Numbered from the stretch's first letter, positions 24,487-33,031 are shown. The stretch is 64,000 nt of DNA from Thermoplasmata archaeon (GCA_022750055.1 JAKIWL010000002.1:85042-149041); one strand, 5' to 3'. Made by a program: numbers and translations. Notes: generated by a model not told the origin, from the letters alone.

Positions 24487-25770
24487 ATGACGAACGACTC
24501 GAACGCGCCAGTTGTGGCGGATGATGGAAGGGTGGCCAGGGGGGTGGAGATCGCCTCACATCCCGAAGCTATCGCCAAGCTCGAAGACGGGGTCTGGTCT
24601 GTTCCCTCCCAAACCGGGTCCGGCGGATACCGAGTTTGGTTCGTCGACGGAGTCGGACGGTGTTCGTGTCCGGATTATGGCAAACGCCTGATTGCGTCCC
24701 AAGCTGCCCCCTGCAAGCACATCTATGCCGTGATGGACCTCAGACTTCGTGAGGCAGGGAAGCCTCCGCTCCTGCCCGAGAGGAAGGCACGGAAACAGTA
24801 CCCCCAGCATCCGACCTACAACAAGGCGCAGACTGAGGAGTTGAGGCTCGTGGACTCCCTCCTCCACGATCTCCTAGGAGTCGCCCCCGATTTCCCAAGA
24901 ATCCCGGGCAAGGCGGGACGACCCCCCCTCCCGTTCCGGGATGAGCTGTACTGCGCGATCCTCAAGGTCTATTCTGGGCTCTCCGGAGCCCGAGCCTATG
25001 GGGTCTATCGCAACGTCGCGGACCGGGGTCTGCTCGGTCACATCCCCAGCTACGCGGTCGCCTCCAACCTCCTCACGCGGCCTGAAGCCACACCCGTCCT
25101 ATACAGCCTCCTCCGGATGAGCGCGCTGCCGCTAGCGGGACTGGAGGAGGGCGGTGTTGTCGCTCCTGACAGCACTGGAATTCAGACCACCTCCTTCGGC
25201 GGATGGCGCGAGGAGAAACACGGCGAGAAGAGACAGAGACGGTGGGTCAAAGTTCACGCAATCGTCGGGACCAAGACGCATGTAATCATTCGAGCGGTGG
25301 TATCGGACAAGAACTCCGGCGACTCCCTTGAATTCGAGCCGCTCCTCCGAGGCACGCTCGAAGACGGCTTCCGGCCCACGGCGATAGCGGCCGACAAGGG
25401 GTATCTTTCGGCGCGCAATTACGCCCTGGCCGACTCGTTGGGAGTCGAGCCGTTCATCCCCTTCAGGGTCGACACGGTTTCTAACGACGTCAACCGAATT
25501 CGAGGGGTCGTCAAGCCGGAAGCATGGATAAAAGCGTACCATATGTTCCAAGCGAATCGACCCGAGTTCGACCGGCGGTATCACATCCGCTCGAATGTCG
25601 AATCGGTATTCTCGGCACTCAAGCGAAAGTTCGGGGAGAACATCCGCTCCCGAACCCCGGTGGCTCAGGTGAACGAAGTCTTGTGCAAGCTGATCTGCTA
25701 CAACTTGACCGTCGTGGTTCACGAGATGTTCGAGAACGGAATCGCGCCGTCCTTTGCGCAAAGGGGGTAG
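24487..25770 (+). CDS. DDE transposase with N-terminal SWIM zinc finger
   Basis: 427 residues. A SWIM finger CSCPDYGKRLIASQAAPCKH (CxC...CxH, about residues 59-78) precedes an IS4/IS5-type DDE core. The first Asp is in VVAPDSTGIQT (about 224), the second in AADKGYLS (about 299), and the Glu in the helix NVESVFSALKRKFG (about 376). Similar SWIM-transposase fusions occur in archaeal insertion sequences. I found no convincing terminal inverted repeats around it, so its element limits are unknown. The operator upstream suggests regulated rather than decayed expression. No frameshift is seen. Confidence 0.85.
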   Translation: MTNDSNAPVVADDGRVARGVEIASHPEAIAKLEDGVWSVPSQTGSGGYRVWFVDGVGRCSCPDYGKRLIASQAAPCKHIYAVMDLRLREAGKPPLLPERKARKQYPQHPTYNKAQTEELRLVDSLLHDLLGVAPDFPRIPGKAGRPPLPFRDELYCAILKVYSGLSGARAYGVYRNVADRGLLGHIPSYAVASNLLTRPEATPVLYSLLRMSALPLAGLEEGGVVAPDSTGIQTTSFGGWREEKHGEKRQRRWVKVHAIVGTKTHVIIRAVVSDKNSGDSLEFEPLLRGTLEDGFRPTAIAADKGYLSARNYALADSLGVEPFIPFRVDTVSNDVNRIRGVVKPEAWIKAYHMFQANRPEFDRRYHIRSNVESVFSALKRKFGENIRSRTPVAQVNEVLCKLICYNLTVVVHEMFENGIAPSFAQRG

Positions 25771-25796
25771 TTGGCACAGTGGTGACCAACCCTAGG

Positions 25797-25991
25797 CTAA
25801 GGCGTGGAACCGGATGCAGGCTCCGCCTCGGCCGGGGGAGCGGCCTCTACCTGCAACCCGAAGATGGTGGGAAGATTCATCCGGGCAGCCCATAAGCTGA
25901 GCTGCCAAGACTGGAGAGCGGCGGCTAGGCTAGACTCGGGGTCAGGTAACAGAGGGGGAACAGGCAGATCAGTGGGGCTTCTCCGATTCAT
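25797..25991 (-). CDS. Small hypothetical ORF (64 aa) after the second Ntn-hydrolase
   Basis: The ATG overlaps the last 23 bases of the Ntn-hydrolase gene, suggesting coupled translation. The peptide has a central hydrophobic/aromatic helix (ALQSWQLSLWAARMNL) and a Pro/Ala/Glu-rich tail. No family is recognised. It may be chance in a GC-rich sequence. Confidence 0.35.
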   Translation of the reverse strand: MNRRSPTDLPVPPLLPDPESSLAAALQSWQLSLWAARMNLPTIFGLQVEAAPPAEAEPASGSTP

Positions 25992-26796
25992 ACACCCTTT
26001 GAAGCTCCTTGAGGGACGGCCTCTGGATCATCATAGCCTGTTCTCGCGCCTTCTTTAACTCTTCGAGAACGGCATCACTGCAGACCCTTGGACTTCCATC
26101 GGCTGCGACCACAGCTAGGTCGGTCGTCTGGCCGACGCCGGGGGCGACATGGGCCGCAACCTTCGCGCAGTAGACCCCGTAAACGGTATCGTAAAGCGCG
26201 TGGGTCCGAGTCTGGCCCGATAGCGCCATAGTTGTGATCGCATGGATCGCGCCACTGCCAACTGCACCGTAGCCGAGCTTGTCAAGCCAGTAGATCGACC
26301 CCGGGTGAGTCACGACTGCAATGCGGGCGCCGTTCGCATCAACGCCAGCGAGGACAAGTTCCGTCTGGAGGTTGTACTGGGAGGTTTGCGCCGCGAGCAG
26401 CTGGTAGAGCTGCGGCTGCGGCTGAAGGTACTGAGGCAGTAGGGCGCCCTTCACCTTGCGCGCGTTATAGAAGTCAATCCCGAGCATCGGGAGAATGATC
26501 TGCTCCTCCGCCTTGGTAAGCTTCACTCGCTCGTAGGCTCGGTGGACAGCTTCGGCAGCTTGAACCACGGTCGGAGTTCCGTTTCCACCGAGTTCCTTTC
26601 GAGCCTCGTCCAGTATCTCTGTCACGACTGCGACGTTGCCGGCGGGGAGGACGACGATACCGGGCGCGAACCACTCAATCTTAGAGACATCGGACTCGAA
26701 CTCTACGCTGACGGGCGGGGGCGAGGTAAACATGCGGTCCGCCGCCACCACGACGCTCTTCCCGTTATTGCAGATGGCCGCTATGCAAATCGTCAT
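25969..26796 (-). CDS. Proteasome-like Ntn-hydrolase (second of two)
   Basis: 275 residues. TICIAAICNNGKSVVVAADR follows the initiator Met: Thr 1, Asp at about 19 in AADR, and a Lys in VSKIEWF at about 38, followed by LPAGNVAVV where proteasomes have their glycine turn. A long Gln/Leu-rich insert (QYLQPQPQLYQLL) and GYGAVGSGAIHA in the C-terminal half are unusual. The C-terminus is a charged helix. It resembles the Ntn-hydrolase at 22613 only in the core, so the two are distant relatives. Predicted amidohydrolase or protease; substrate unknown. It faces the right end of the island. Confidence 0.65.
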   Translation of the reverse strand: MTICIAAICNNGKSVVVAADRMFTSPPPVSVEFESDVSKIEWFAPGIVVLPAGNVAVVTEILDEARKELGGNGTPTVVQAAEAVHRAYERVKLTKAEEQIILPMLGIDFYNARKVKGALLPQYLQPQPQLYQLLAAQTSQYNLQTELVLAGVDANGARIAVVTHPGSIYWLDKLGYGAVGSGAIHAITTMALSGQTRTHALYDTVYGVYCAKVAAHVAPGVGQTTDLAVVAADGSPRVCSDAVLEELKKAREQAMMIQRPSLKELQRVYESEKPH

Positions 26797-26870
26797 CGGG
26801 GGACTCCTGTGCTTACGCCACGCCCACCGCGAGGGACGGTATCACCATTACGGACTGCGCTCGATCGACC

Positions 26871-26901
26871 TTGAAAAAGTATTCTTGTCCGTGAAAATGA
26901 T
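26871..26901 (+). repeat. Right island repeat
   Basis: Starts TTGAAAAAG and contains CGTGAAAAT at the same spacing as 19959-19989. It lies about 75 bp upstream of the second Ntn-hydrolase start, so it could instead be part of that promoter region. The remaining 26797-27033 spacer is AT-rich and holds the TFB promoter. Confidence 0.45.
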
Positions 26902-26994
26902 TTGGGCCATCTGCGTCATTCTTTTTTAAAGCCTGCGCGGGTCGATTTTTTGTGTAAGTCTTGTTTGAACACTGGTGACATAACGGGGCCGTGC

Positions 26995-27005
26995 CTTTAT
27001 ATATT
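26995..27005 (+). promoter_or_regulatory. TATA box of the TFB gene
   Basis: TTTATATATTA is a near-consensus archaeal TATA box centred about 34 bp before the ATG. Confidence 0.65.
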
Positions 27006-27033
27006 ACTGACCCGTCACGCTTATCCGATACAC

Positions 27034-28146
27034 ATGACGATAAAGTCCACCCCCAGCGCGAGGAGTCTCCGTCGACCCTCCGCGCTGAAAGCTCCCGCCG
27101 TCCCGGCTGGAACTGGCCACCTGGGCGAAGGGCCCCGAACTCCTCCCCCGATCTCCAACGATGGCGACGTGTGCCCGGAATGCGGTTCGACCCACCTGAC
27201 CCGGGACGACATCCGCGGGGAGATCGTTTGCGCAGATTGCGGGCTCGTCGTCGATGCCAGCGCGCTCGTCTCGGACCGGGGCCAGCGGGGTAGCAAGGAA
27301 GACACGGGCCGCGAAGCGCGAGGGTGGGGGCCGGTCATCTCGCCGTTGATGCCAGACAAGGGACTCTTCAGCGAGATCGGGGTTCCCACGCGCGACTTCC
27401 AAGGGAACAGTCTCTCCCGTCACGCCTCCGTCAAGTTCTACCACCTCCGGAAGCTCAACCACCGGCTGCGCGCCGCGCGGACCCACCAGCGCAACCTCGT
27501 CGTGGCCCTCGGCGAGCTCAACCGACTGGCGGGGGTCCTCGGCCTCTCTCGGGAGGTCAAGGAATCGGCGACGTACATCTATCGGCGGGCCTTGGAGCAC
27601 AAGGCGACCCGCGGCAAGAAGATCGTCGCCCTCGTTGCGGCGAGCGTCTATGCCGCCTGCCGGCAATGCCATGTGCCGCGAACGATGAAGGAGATCATCG
27701 CCCATTCGAAGGCGACCAAGATCGAGGTCGGGCGGGCGTACACCCTCCTCGCACGCGAGCTCAAGCTCGGATTGAAGCCCGTCGAGCCTCGGGACTACCT
27801 CGTCCGGTTCACCCAGGACCTGAACCTCTCCAAGGAGGTTCGGCATAAGGTGCTCGAGCTCCTCGAACAGGTGGAGCAGGTCTACTCGACCTCGGGGGTC
27901 CTGCCCAACGGGATTCTGGCGACCATCATCTACATCGCCTCTAACCTGATGGGCGAGCCGCGCAGCCAGGATCGGATCGCGGCCGTCGCCAACGTGACCC
28001 CGGTGACGATCCGCAACCACTACAAGGAGCTCCTCGACCTGCTCGGGCTTCCGAAGAACCTGGCCAACCCGCAGGCTCGGGGGACTCTCCCGGTTCCACG
28101 CGAAGCTGGCCCGATCCTCGTGACGCCCCCGATCGCGGGTCAGTAG
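27034..28146 (+). CDS. tfb: Transcription initiation factor B (TFB/TFIIB)
   Basis: 370 residues. The N-terminal zinc ribbon is CPECGSTHLTRDDIRGEIVC plus CADCGLVVD (about residues 47-72). The B-finger/linker follows, then two cyclin-like repeats: RNLVVALGELNRLAGVLGLS to IVALVAASVYAACRQ and QDLNLSKEVRHKVLELLEQV to ATIIYIASNLMG. It bridges TBP-DNA and RNA polymerase. The 40 residues before the ribbon (TIKSTPSARS...) are longer than usual and basic. The ATG at 27034 sits correctly behind a TATA box. Many archaea carry several TFBs; whether this is the only one cannot be seen. Confidence 0.95.
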   Translation: MTIKSTPSARSLRRPSALKAPAVPAGTGHLGEGPRTPPPISNDGDVCPECGSTHLTRDDIRGEIVCADCGLVVDASALVSDRGQRGSKEDTGREARGWGPVISPLMPDKGLFSEIGVPTRDFQGNSLSRHASVKFYHLRKLNHRLRAARTHQRNLVVALGELNRLAGVLGLSREVKESATYIYRRALEHKATRGKKIVALVAASVYAACRQCHVPRTMKEIIAHSKATKIEVGRAYTLLARELKLGLKPVEPRDYLVRFTQDLNLSKEVRHKVLELLEQVEQVYSTSGVLPNGILATIIYIASNLMGEPRSQDRIAAVANVTPVTIRNHYKELLDLLGLPKNLANPQARGTLPVPREAGPILVTPPIAGQ

Positions 28147-28220
28147 GCCCGGGTCGCGCGCATCGGACGGCGCCCGCTCCCGCCGACCAACGATATCTCC
28201 CCCACGACCATCCGCGAGGG

Positions 28221-29429
28221 GTGGCCGCCTCGGAACCGCTCCTCAGCTACTCTTCCGTGCGGGCGTACTTGGAGTGCCCGCTCCGTTGGAAGTTCCTGTA
28301 CGTCGACGGATTGAAGGAAGCCCCCCGGGGATACTTTTCGTTCGGTCGGACCGTCCACAATGCGCTCGAAGAGCTGCTTCGACCCCTGGTGCGACCCGCA
28401 GCCGAGCCGGAGGTCGCGCTCGCCCAGACGACCCTGGACGGTTGGGCACCCCGTTCGATTGGGCGCGAGCCGGACGGGGGACTCATGCCTCTCGACGACC
28501 TCCTCGCCCTCTACCGACGATCGTGGATCTCGGACGGCTACGCGAACCCGGAGGAGGAGGAACGCTACCGCGTCCTTGGAAGCGAGATCCTCCGGTCGTA
28601 CTACCAGACCCTCGAACTATCCCCGCCCCACCCGGTCGCGATCGAGCGCCATCTGGAGGCCACCTGGAATGGGCTACGGGTCCACGGGTACGTCGACCGG
28701 ATCGACCGGACCGCCCACGGCGGGCTGGAGATCGTGGACTACAAGACGAGCCGCGAGCTCTCCCAGGACGACGCGCGCGAATCCGACCAGCTCGGGATCT
28801 ACCAGGTGCTTGTCGAGCGGAATTTTACGGAGCCGGTCGAGGCCCTCACGCTCTATCATCTGAGATTCCTCCGGCCCTTGACGGTGCCGCCCCGACCCGC
28901 CAAGGAGATCGGAGCGCTCTACGAACGGGTCGGAACGGCTCGCGATGGGATCCGATCCCAGGCGTTCGAGCCGACGCCGGGCCGGCAGTGTTCGCGATGC
29001 GATTTTCGGGCGATCTGCCCCGAGTTTCGGGATGTTCCGGATGAGGAACGTCAGCCTCTCGCAGACCTCGTCGACCGATTCGCGCGGCTTCGAGAGGAGG
29101 AGCAACGGGTCGACGGGGAACTTCGCGCCACCGCAGAGGAACTTCATGCGGCCGCCCAGCGCCTCGGCGTACACCGCATCCCAGGCAGCCAAGGGTTCGT
29201 GCGCCGTAAGCCGGAGGAATCCTGGCAGTACCCCCCTGAAGGCGTGCGGGCGCTCCTCGAGGAGACCGGACTGTCCGAGCGCGCCGATCCGATCGACCCG
29301 ACCTCGGTCCGCCGCCTCCAGCGCGATCCCACCGTCCCCCCCGAGGTCCGTCAACGCCTCGCCGCGGTCGGCCATCGACAGGTGCGATGGTACTGGGAGA
29401 TCGACCCCCAGAAACCGACGGGAGATTGA
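28221..29429 (+). CDS. RecB/Cas4-like PD-(D/E)xK nuclease with probable Fe-S cluster
   Basis: 402 residues. SVRAYLECPLRWKFLYV gives the first cluster Cys (about residue 19) and the QhXXY-like start of the family. GYVDRIDR and LEIVDYKTSR carry the D...DxK catalytic residues (about 155-175), and ESDQLGIYQVL is the conserved QxxxY motif. CSRCDFRAICPEF gives the remaining three Cys (about 257-265). A coiled-coil C-terminal region of about 130 residues (LREEEQRVDGELRATAEEL) is extra. Relatives process DNA ends in repair. No CRISPR array or cas genes are present, so a repair role is likelier than adaptation. GTG start. Confidence 0.82.
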   Translation: MAASEPLLSYSSVRAYLECPLRWKFLYVDGLKEAPRGYFSFGRTVHNALEELLRPLVRPAAEPEVALAQTTLDGWAPRSIGREPDGGLMPLDDLLALYRRSWISDGYANPEEEERYRVLGSEILRSYYQTLELSPPHPVAIERHLEATWNGLRVHGYVDRIDRTAHGGLEIVDYKTSRELSQDDARESDQLGIYQVLVERNFTEPVEALTLYHLRFLRPLTVPPRPAKEIGALYERVGTARDGIRSQAFEPTPGRQCSRCDFRAICPEFRDVPDEERQPLADLVDRFARLREEEQRVDGELRATAEELHAAAQRLGVHRIPGSQGFVRRKPEESWQYPPEGVRALLEETGLSERADPIDPTSVRRLQRDPTVPPEVRQRLAAVGHRQVRWYWEIDPQKPTGD

Positions 29430-29619
29430 GCCCGGACCGACCGCGCGGTTTTCCCAACTCCCCCAGGACAGGCTCCCGACCCTTCGAAATCGGTCACGGA
29501 GGGCGAGGGAAAGGTCCCGTGCGTCTTGACAGGGGCCGGCGGATCGCGGGCGGTGTAACCGGTCCGGTCGCCGTCAGGAGACTCAGCAATCTCAAATCCC
29601 CTGCCCGGTTTCGGTCGAT

Positions 29620-30687
29620 ATGGGAATCCAACTTTCGGAACCGGCCCGCCACGGGCCCCTATCGGAAAAACTCCCGACCGTCGCGACCCTCTGTTCGCAC
29701 TCCTCCCTCCAGATCTTCCACGGGGCCCGTCTCGAAGGGTTTCCCACCCTCGGCATCTCCCGGGGTCCTCCACCCCGCTTCTACGACGCGTTTCCGCTAG
29801 GGCGGCCGGACAAGTTCCTGCCCGTACCGGAGGTCCGTGAGATCGCCCAGCACGCCGACGAACTCAACCGGGAGAACGCCGTGCTCGTTCCTCACGGTTC
29901 GTTCGTCGAGTACCTCGGTCCTGAGGCGTTCCAGCGGCTCCCGGTGCCGGTGTTCGGAAACCGGGCAGTGATCGGCTGGGAGTCGGACCGGGAGAAGGAG
30001 CGAGTCTGGCTCGAATCGGCGGGCGTCCTGATGCCCGAACGGTTCACCGACCCCTCCCAGGTCGATGGTCCAGTCATCGTGAAGTACTACGGGGCCAAGG
30101 GTGGCAAGGGATTTTTCCTCGCCAAGAATCGGGACGGGCTGAAGGATTTCCGGCCCACCGGACCCCACGTGATCCAGGAGTACGTCCTGGGGACCCGGTA
30201 CTATGTCCACTTCTTCTATTCTCCGATCTCCGAGACGGGGTATCGTGTGGCCCACGGCTCGCTCGAGCTCCTGGGAATGGACCGTCGGGACGAGGCGAAC
30301 ATCGATGAGCTCTACAAGCTCGGAGCCCAGGAGGAACTCCTCAAGGCCGGCATCCGACCGACGTTCGTGGTGACCGGGAACGTCCCGGTGGTGCTGCGGG
30401 AGTCTCTCCTACCGCAGATCTTCGACGTCGGGGCTCGGATCGTCGCGCGGTCCGTCGACCTCTTTGGCGGGATGGTCGGGCCGTTCTGCGTAGAGGGGAT
30501 CATGACGGAGGACCTCGTCTTCAAGGTCTTCGAGATCTCGACGCGGATCGTCGCCGGGACGAACCTGTTCGTTTCCGGCTCGAGCTACTCCGACCTGGTC
30601 CGTCCTCAACTCTCGATGGGACGACGGATCGCCCTCGAGCTCAAGGCCGCGCGCGAGCAGGGCCGGCTCGGCGAAGTCATCTCCTAG
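29620..30687 (+). CDS. purP: FAICAR synthetase PurP (formate-dependent)
   Basis: 355 residues. It uses ATP and formate to convert AICAR to FAICAR, the archaeal replacement for the folate-dependent step of purine synthesis. VATLCSHSSLQIFHGARLEGF at the N-terminus is the AICAR-binding start. The ATP-grasp part shows VIVKYYGAKGGKGFFLA (about 148-164), VIQEYVLGTRYYVHFFYSP and a late VFEISTRIVAGTNLF with the metal-binding Glu. GLGPFCVE-type sequence here reads GMVGPFCVEGIM. Length and start match the family. The 190-bp spacer before it shows no clear TATA box or RNA. Confidence 0.93.
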   Translation: MGIQLSEPARHGPLSEKLPTVATLCSHSSLQIFHGARLEGFPTLGISRGPPPRFYDAFPLGRPDKFLPVPEVREIAQHADELNRENAVLVPHGSFVEYLGPEAFQRLPVPVFGNRAVIGWESDREKERVWLESAGVLMPERFTDPSQVDGPVIVKYYGAKGGKGFFLAKNRDGLKDFRPTGPHVIQEYVLGTRYYVHFFYSPISETGYRVAHGSLELLGMDRRDEANIDELYKLGAQEELLKAGIRPTFVVTGNVPVVLRESLLPQIFDVGARIVARSVDLFGGMVGPFCVEGIMTEDLVFKVFEISTRIVAGTNLFVSGSSYSDLVRPQLSMGRRIALELKAAREQGRLGEVIS

Positions 30688-30703
30688 TGCCTGGAGGTTC
30701 CTC

Positions 30704-31684
30704 GTGTCCGCGGCGCTCTCTTCGACCGATCCGGGGGGGGCCGCCATCGTCGCCCGCGGAATCTCCAAGCGGTATCAGGTCGGCCGCCACCCCATCGATG
30801 CGCTAACGGAGGTCGACCTCGCGATCCCGAAAGGAAAGATCTACGGGCTGATCGGGCGCAACGGGGCCGGGAAGACCACCTTCGTCCGGATCGCGGCGAC
30901 GCAACTTCTCCCCACGTCCGGGAGCCTTACGGTGCTGGGGCAGGACGTGGTCAAGGACGCCTCACGGGTCCGCCTGTCGATCGCTTCGGTCCCCCAGGAG
31001 TCGCGACCGCTGTACTTCCTCAACGTCGACGAGCTGATCTTCCTCTACCTGATGATGCGCGGTTCCGACCGCGTCGATGCCCGCCAGCGGACCAATGCGA
31101 TCTTGGACGAACTCAGCCTCACCTCGGTCCGAAAGCGCCTGGTGAGCCATCTGTCGGGCGGGATGCGAAGGCGTGCGATGGTGGCGATGGTCCTCGCTTC
31201 GGACGCGGAGGTTGTCTTCCTGGATGAGCCCACGACGGGTCTCGACCCGTTCGCCCGCCGCGAGGTCTGGGCGGCGATCCGTCGGGCGAAACGCGACCGG
31301 CGGACCGTCCTGCTCACCACCCATTACCTCGACGAGGCAGAAGCCCTCTCCGACCGGGTCGCCCTCCTCGAAGGGGGCCGGTTGAAGATCGAGGGGTCTC
31401 CGAGCGAGATCCGGGAGAGCGTTCGGTTGCCCTATCGGGTGACCGTCCAAGGAGGGTTCTCCCGCCCCGAGCTCGAACCGTATGGGGAGGTCAGCCCGTT
31501 CGACGGTGGGTTCATCGTATTCGCGCGAGAGCCGGCCGCCCGGGAACTCGCCTTGGCCGCGCTCGGACGTGGCGCCCGGGTCTCTCTCGGGCCGGTCAGC
31601 CTCGAGGACATCTTCCTTCAGATCGTCGGTCGCCCGATCGACCAAGACGCGCCCTCCGAGGAGGAAGGCGGGGGAGGCGGATGA
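30704..31684 (+). CDS. ABC-2 type transporter ATP-binding protein
   Basis: 326 residues. Walker A GRNGAGKTT (about 50), Q-loop SVPQES, signature HLSGGMRRRAMVAM (about 151), Walker B VVFLDEPTTGLDP (about 172) and the switch His in LLTTHYLDEAEAL. A C-terminal domain of about 90 residues after the ATPase is typical of drug or nod-factor exporter ATPases. The GTG start follows purP by 16 bp. The stop overlaps the permease ATG (ATGA), forming a two-gene exporter. Substrate unknown. Confidence 0.93.
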   Translation: MSAALSSTDPGGAAIVARGISKRYQVGRHPIDALTEVDLAIPKGKIYGLIGRNGAGKTTFVRIAATQLLPTSGSLTVLGQDVVKDASRVRLSIASVPQESRPLYFLNVDELIFLYLMMRGSDRVDARQRTNAILDELSLTSVRKRLVSHLSGGMRRRAMVAMVLASDAEVVFLDEPTTGLDPFARREVWAAIRRAKRDRRTVLLTTHYLDEAEALSDRVALLEGGRLKIEGSPSEIRESVRLPYRVTVQGGFSRPELEPYGEVSPFDGGFIVFAREPAARELALAALGRGARVSLGPVSLEDIFLQIVGRPIDQDAPSEEEGGGGG

Positions 31685-32427
31685 TCGAGCGGCATCGGAT
31701 GCGCTCCCTCCTGGCGCTCGCGTACATGAACGGCATCGTGCCGATGCGCACCCAGCCTCTCTACCTGCTCGGCGTGATGGCCTCCCCGCTCTCCTTCCTG
31801 TTCTTCATCACCGTCGCCTCCCACGGCCTGCTCCTGCGGACCGCCGTGGCCGGGGGGATGGTCCTGACGATGGTCTCAATCGGGACGAGTCTGCAGTCGG
31901 ACATGTCGCATTACCGCCAGGACCTGAAGCTCCAGGACCTTCTCGTCGCCTCCCCCCTCGAAGCCCCGATCTATGTCGCCGGGATCGCCCTCTCGGAGCT
32001 CGTCTACTCGATCCCCGGCATCGCGCTGTTCGCCGTTCTCTGGGTGGTGAACGCCCCCGTCTCCCTCGTGACCCTCGTCGAGGTCGTCCCGGTTCTCCTT
32101 CTGGTCTGGGCGTTCGCCTCCGGCCTCGGCTTCACGCTCGCGACGTACTTCGCCGATGTCCGAGAGACGTTCATCTTCTCGACCCTCATCTCCCTCGCCT
32201 TGACGGTCGTTCCTCCGGTCTATTACCCGGTGAGCTTCCTTCCGCCCGCCATCCAACCGCTCGCCTACCTCTCCCCGACGACCTTCGCCGCCGACCTGAT
32301 GCGTAACGCGTTCGGCCTCGAGCCGCTGAGCGTCCTCGCCCGCGCCACCGACTGGGGGGTCCTCATCGGATTCACGATCGTCTTGCTCACGATCGCCTCC
32401 TTCAAGTCCCGCTGGCGGGACGTGTAG
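31681..32427 (+). CDS. ABC-2 type transporter permease
   Basis: 248 residues with six predicted membrane segments (for example YLLGVMASPLSFLFFITVAS, AGGMVLTMVSIG, VPVLLLVWAFASGLGF, FIFSTLISLALTVVPPVYYP and a last helix before RWRDV). PPVYYPVSFLPPAIQPLAYL is the ABC-2 signature segment. It pairs with the preceding ATPase as an efflux system of the drug, polysaccharide or lipid type. The ATG lies inside the ATPase stop. Confidence 0.88.
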   Translation: MIERHRMRSLLALAYMNGIVPMRTQPLYLLGVMASPLSFLFFITVASHGLLLRTAVAGGMVLTMVSIGTSLQSDMSHYRQDLKLQDLLVASPLEAPIYVAGIALSELVYSIPGIALFAVLWVVNAPVSLVTLVEVVPVLLLVWAFASGLGFTLATYFADVRETFIFSTLISLALTVVPPVYYPVSFLPPAIQPLAYLSPTTFAADLMRNAFGLEPLSVLARATDWGVLIGFTIVLLTIASFKSRWRDV

Positions 32428-32591
32428 TTGGGCCCAGCCACGACGGCACTTGGAGAGGGCATCAAAGACGGCGATCCGCTCTCCAACGACGGAATTCCTC
32501 GCGAGAACGGGCCGTCCGGTCGCGCCGGCGACATCGTCCGGAAGAAAGTGACCAAGCACTTATGTACGCGCTCGGTGCTCGCGCGGCTCGC

Positions 32592-32831
32592 ATGCTTTCG
32601 TTCGCGGACCATCGTGTCTTTTCGAGCTCCGAGGACCGGTTCCAGCGCTGCACCTTCTGCGGGAAAGAGCTCGTTGTGCTCCCCAACGACCGGCGGGGAG
32701 GAGCGTGCTTCGACTGCCTCTCGCTCCTCGGCCCCGAGCCGGTCCCGTGCCCAGACTGTGGTTCGGAGATCCCCTCCGGGCAACGAGCCGTGGGCTGCGC
32801 GCGTTGTGGCTGGAGCCCGCTTCCCGACTAG
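32592..32831 (+). CDS. Double zinc-ribbon small protein, unknown function
   Basis: 79 residues with CTFCGKE, CFDCLS, CPDCGSE and CARCGW: four CxxC knuckles able to bind two zinc ions. The ATG at 32592 is chosen because an ACTTATGT box sits about 30 bp before it; the earlier ATG at 32562 overlaps that box. The C-terminal ribbon resembles rubredoxin- or ribosomal-type zinc ribbons. No specific family is recognised. The decayed TnpB element end begins 28 bp after its stop. Confidence 0.65.
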   Translation: MLSFADHRVFSSSEDRFQRCTFCGKELVVLPNDRRGGACFDCLSLLGPEPVPCPDCGSEIPSGQRAVGCARCGWSPLPD

Positions 32832-32858
32832 TATCTCACCGGGCGGCCCCCGCTCGGG

Positions 32859-32984
32859 CGCGGGGCGACGGGAGCGCGCCGGAGCAGGACGCCGGGGAGG
32901 ACGGGAGGGGGGTCATCCGAATTCGCTTGACGGTGAACGATGAGAGGAGGAGCGGACCCATTTGGATGAACTCGTTTTCAAAGC
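32859..32984 (+). repeat. Decayed end of the TnpB element, copy B
   Basis: About 126 bp matching 7269-7393, including the inverted terminus CGTTTTCAAAGC and the remnant of the first ten TnpB codons (LLRRAPVAP on the minus strand against VLRRALVVP). No opposite terminus (GCTTTGAA-like) was found upstream, so this is a truncated or solo end. It stops 16 bp before the aquaporin TATA box, the same relation as copy A to its neighbour. Confidence 0.75.
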
Positions 32985-32999
32985 ACCGACCCGGCGAAT

Positions 33000-33009
33000 C
33001 TCTAAATAT
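33000..33009 (+). promoter_or_regulatory. TATA box of the aquaporin gene
   Basis: CTCTAAATAT is centred about 27 bp before the ATG, leaderless spacing. It directly abuts the transposon remnant, which could supply upstream sequence. Confidence 0.55.
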
Positions 33010-33031
33010 CCCGCCGCCCAGCCCGTGCACG

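Larger units (their letters stand above)
19959..26901. mobile_element. Accessory island with flanking direct repeats
   Basis: About 6.9 kb between TTGAAAAAG...CGTGAAAAT repeats, containing ParB-type, nuclease-like, PP-loop, AbrB-like, Ntn-hydrolase and transposase genes. Genes from 21.2 to 24.0 kb visibly use more A/T-ending codons than the housekeeping genes on either side. No integrase is visible; the only recombinase is a DDE transposase at 24487. The end repeats are A-rich, so they could be att-like boundaries or a coincidence. The exact edges are tentative. Confidence 0.5.

Noticed and set aside
24420-25830. Terminal inverted repeats of the SWIM transposase
   Set aside because: The palindromes upstream have no counterpart after the stop at 25770; only short chance matches (CTAAGG, CCTTAG) appear.
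29430-29619. tRNA in the spacer before purP
   Set aside because: CTCAAAT resembles an anticodon loop but the flanking arms do not pair on either strand.
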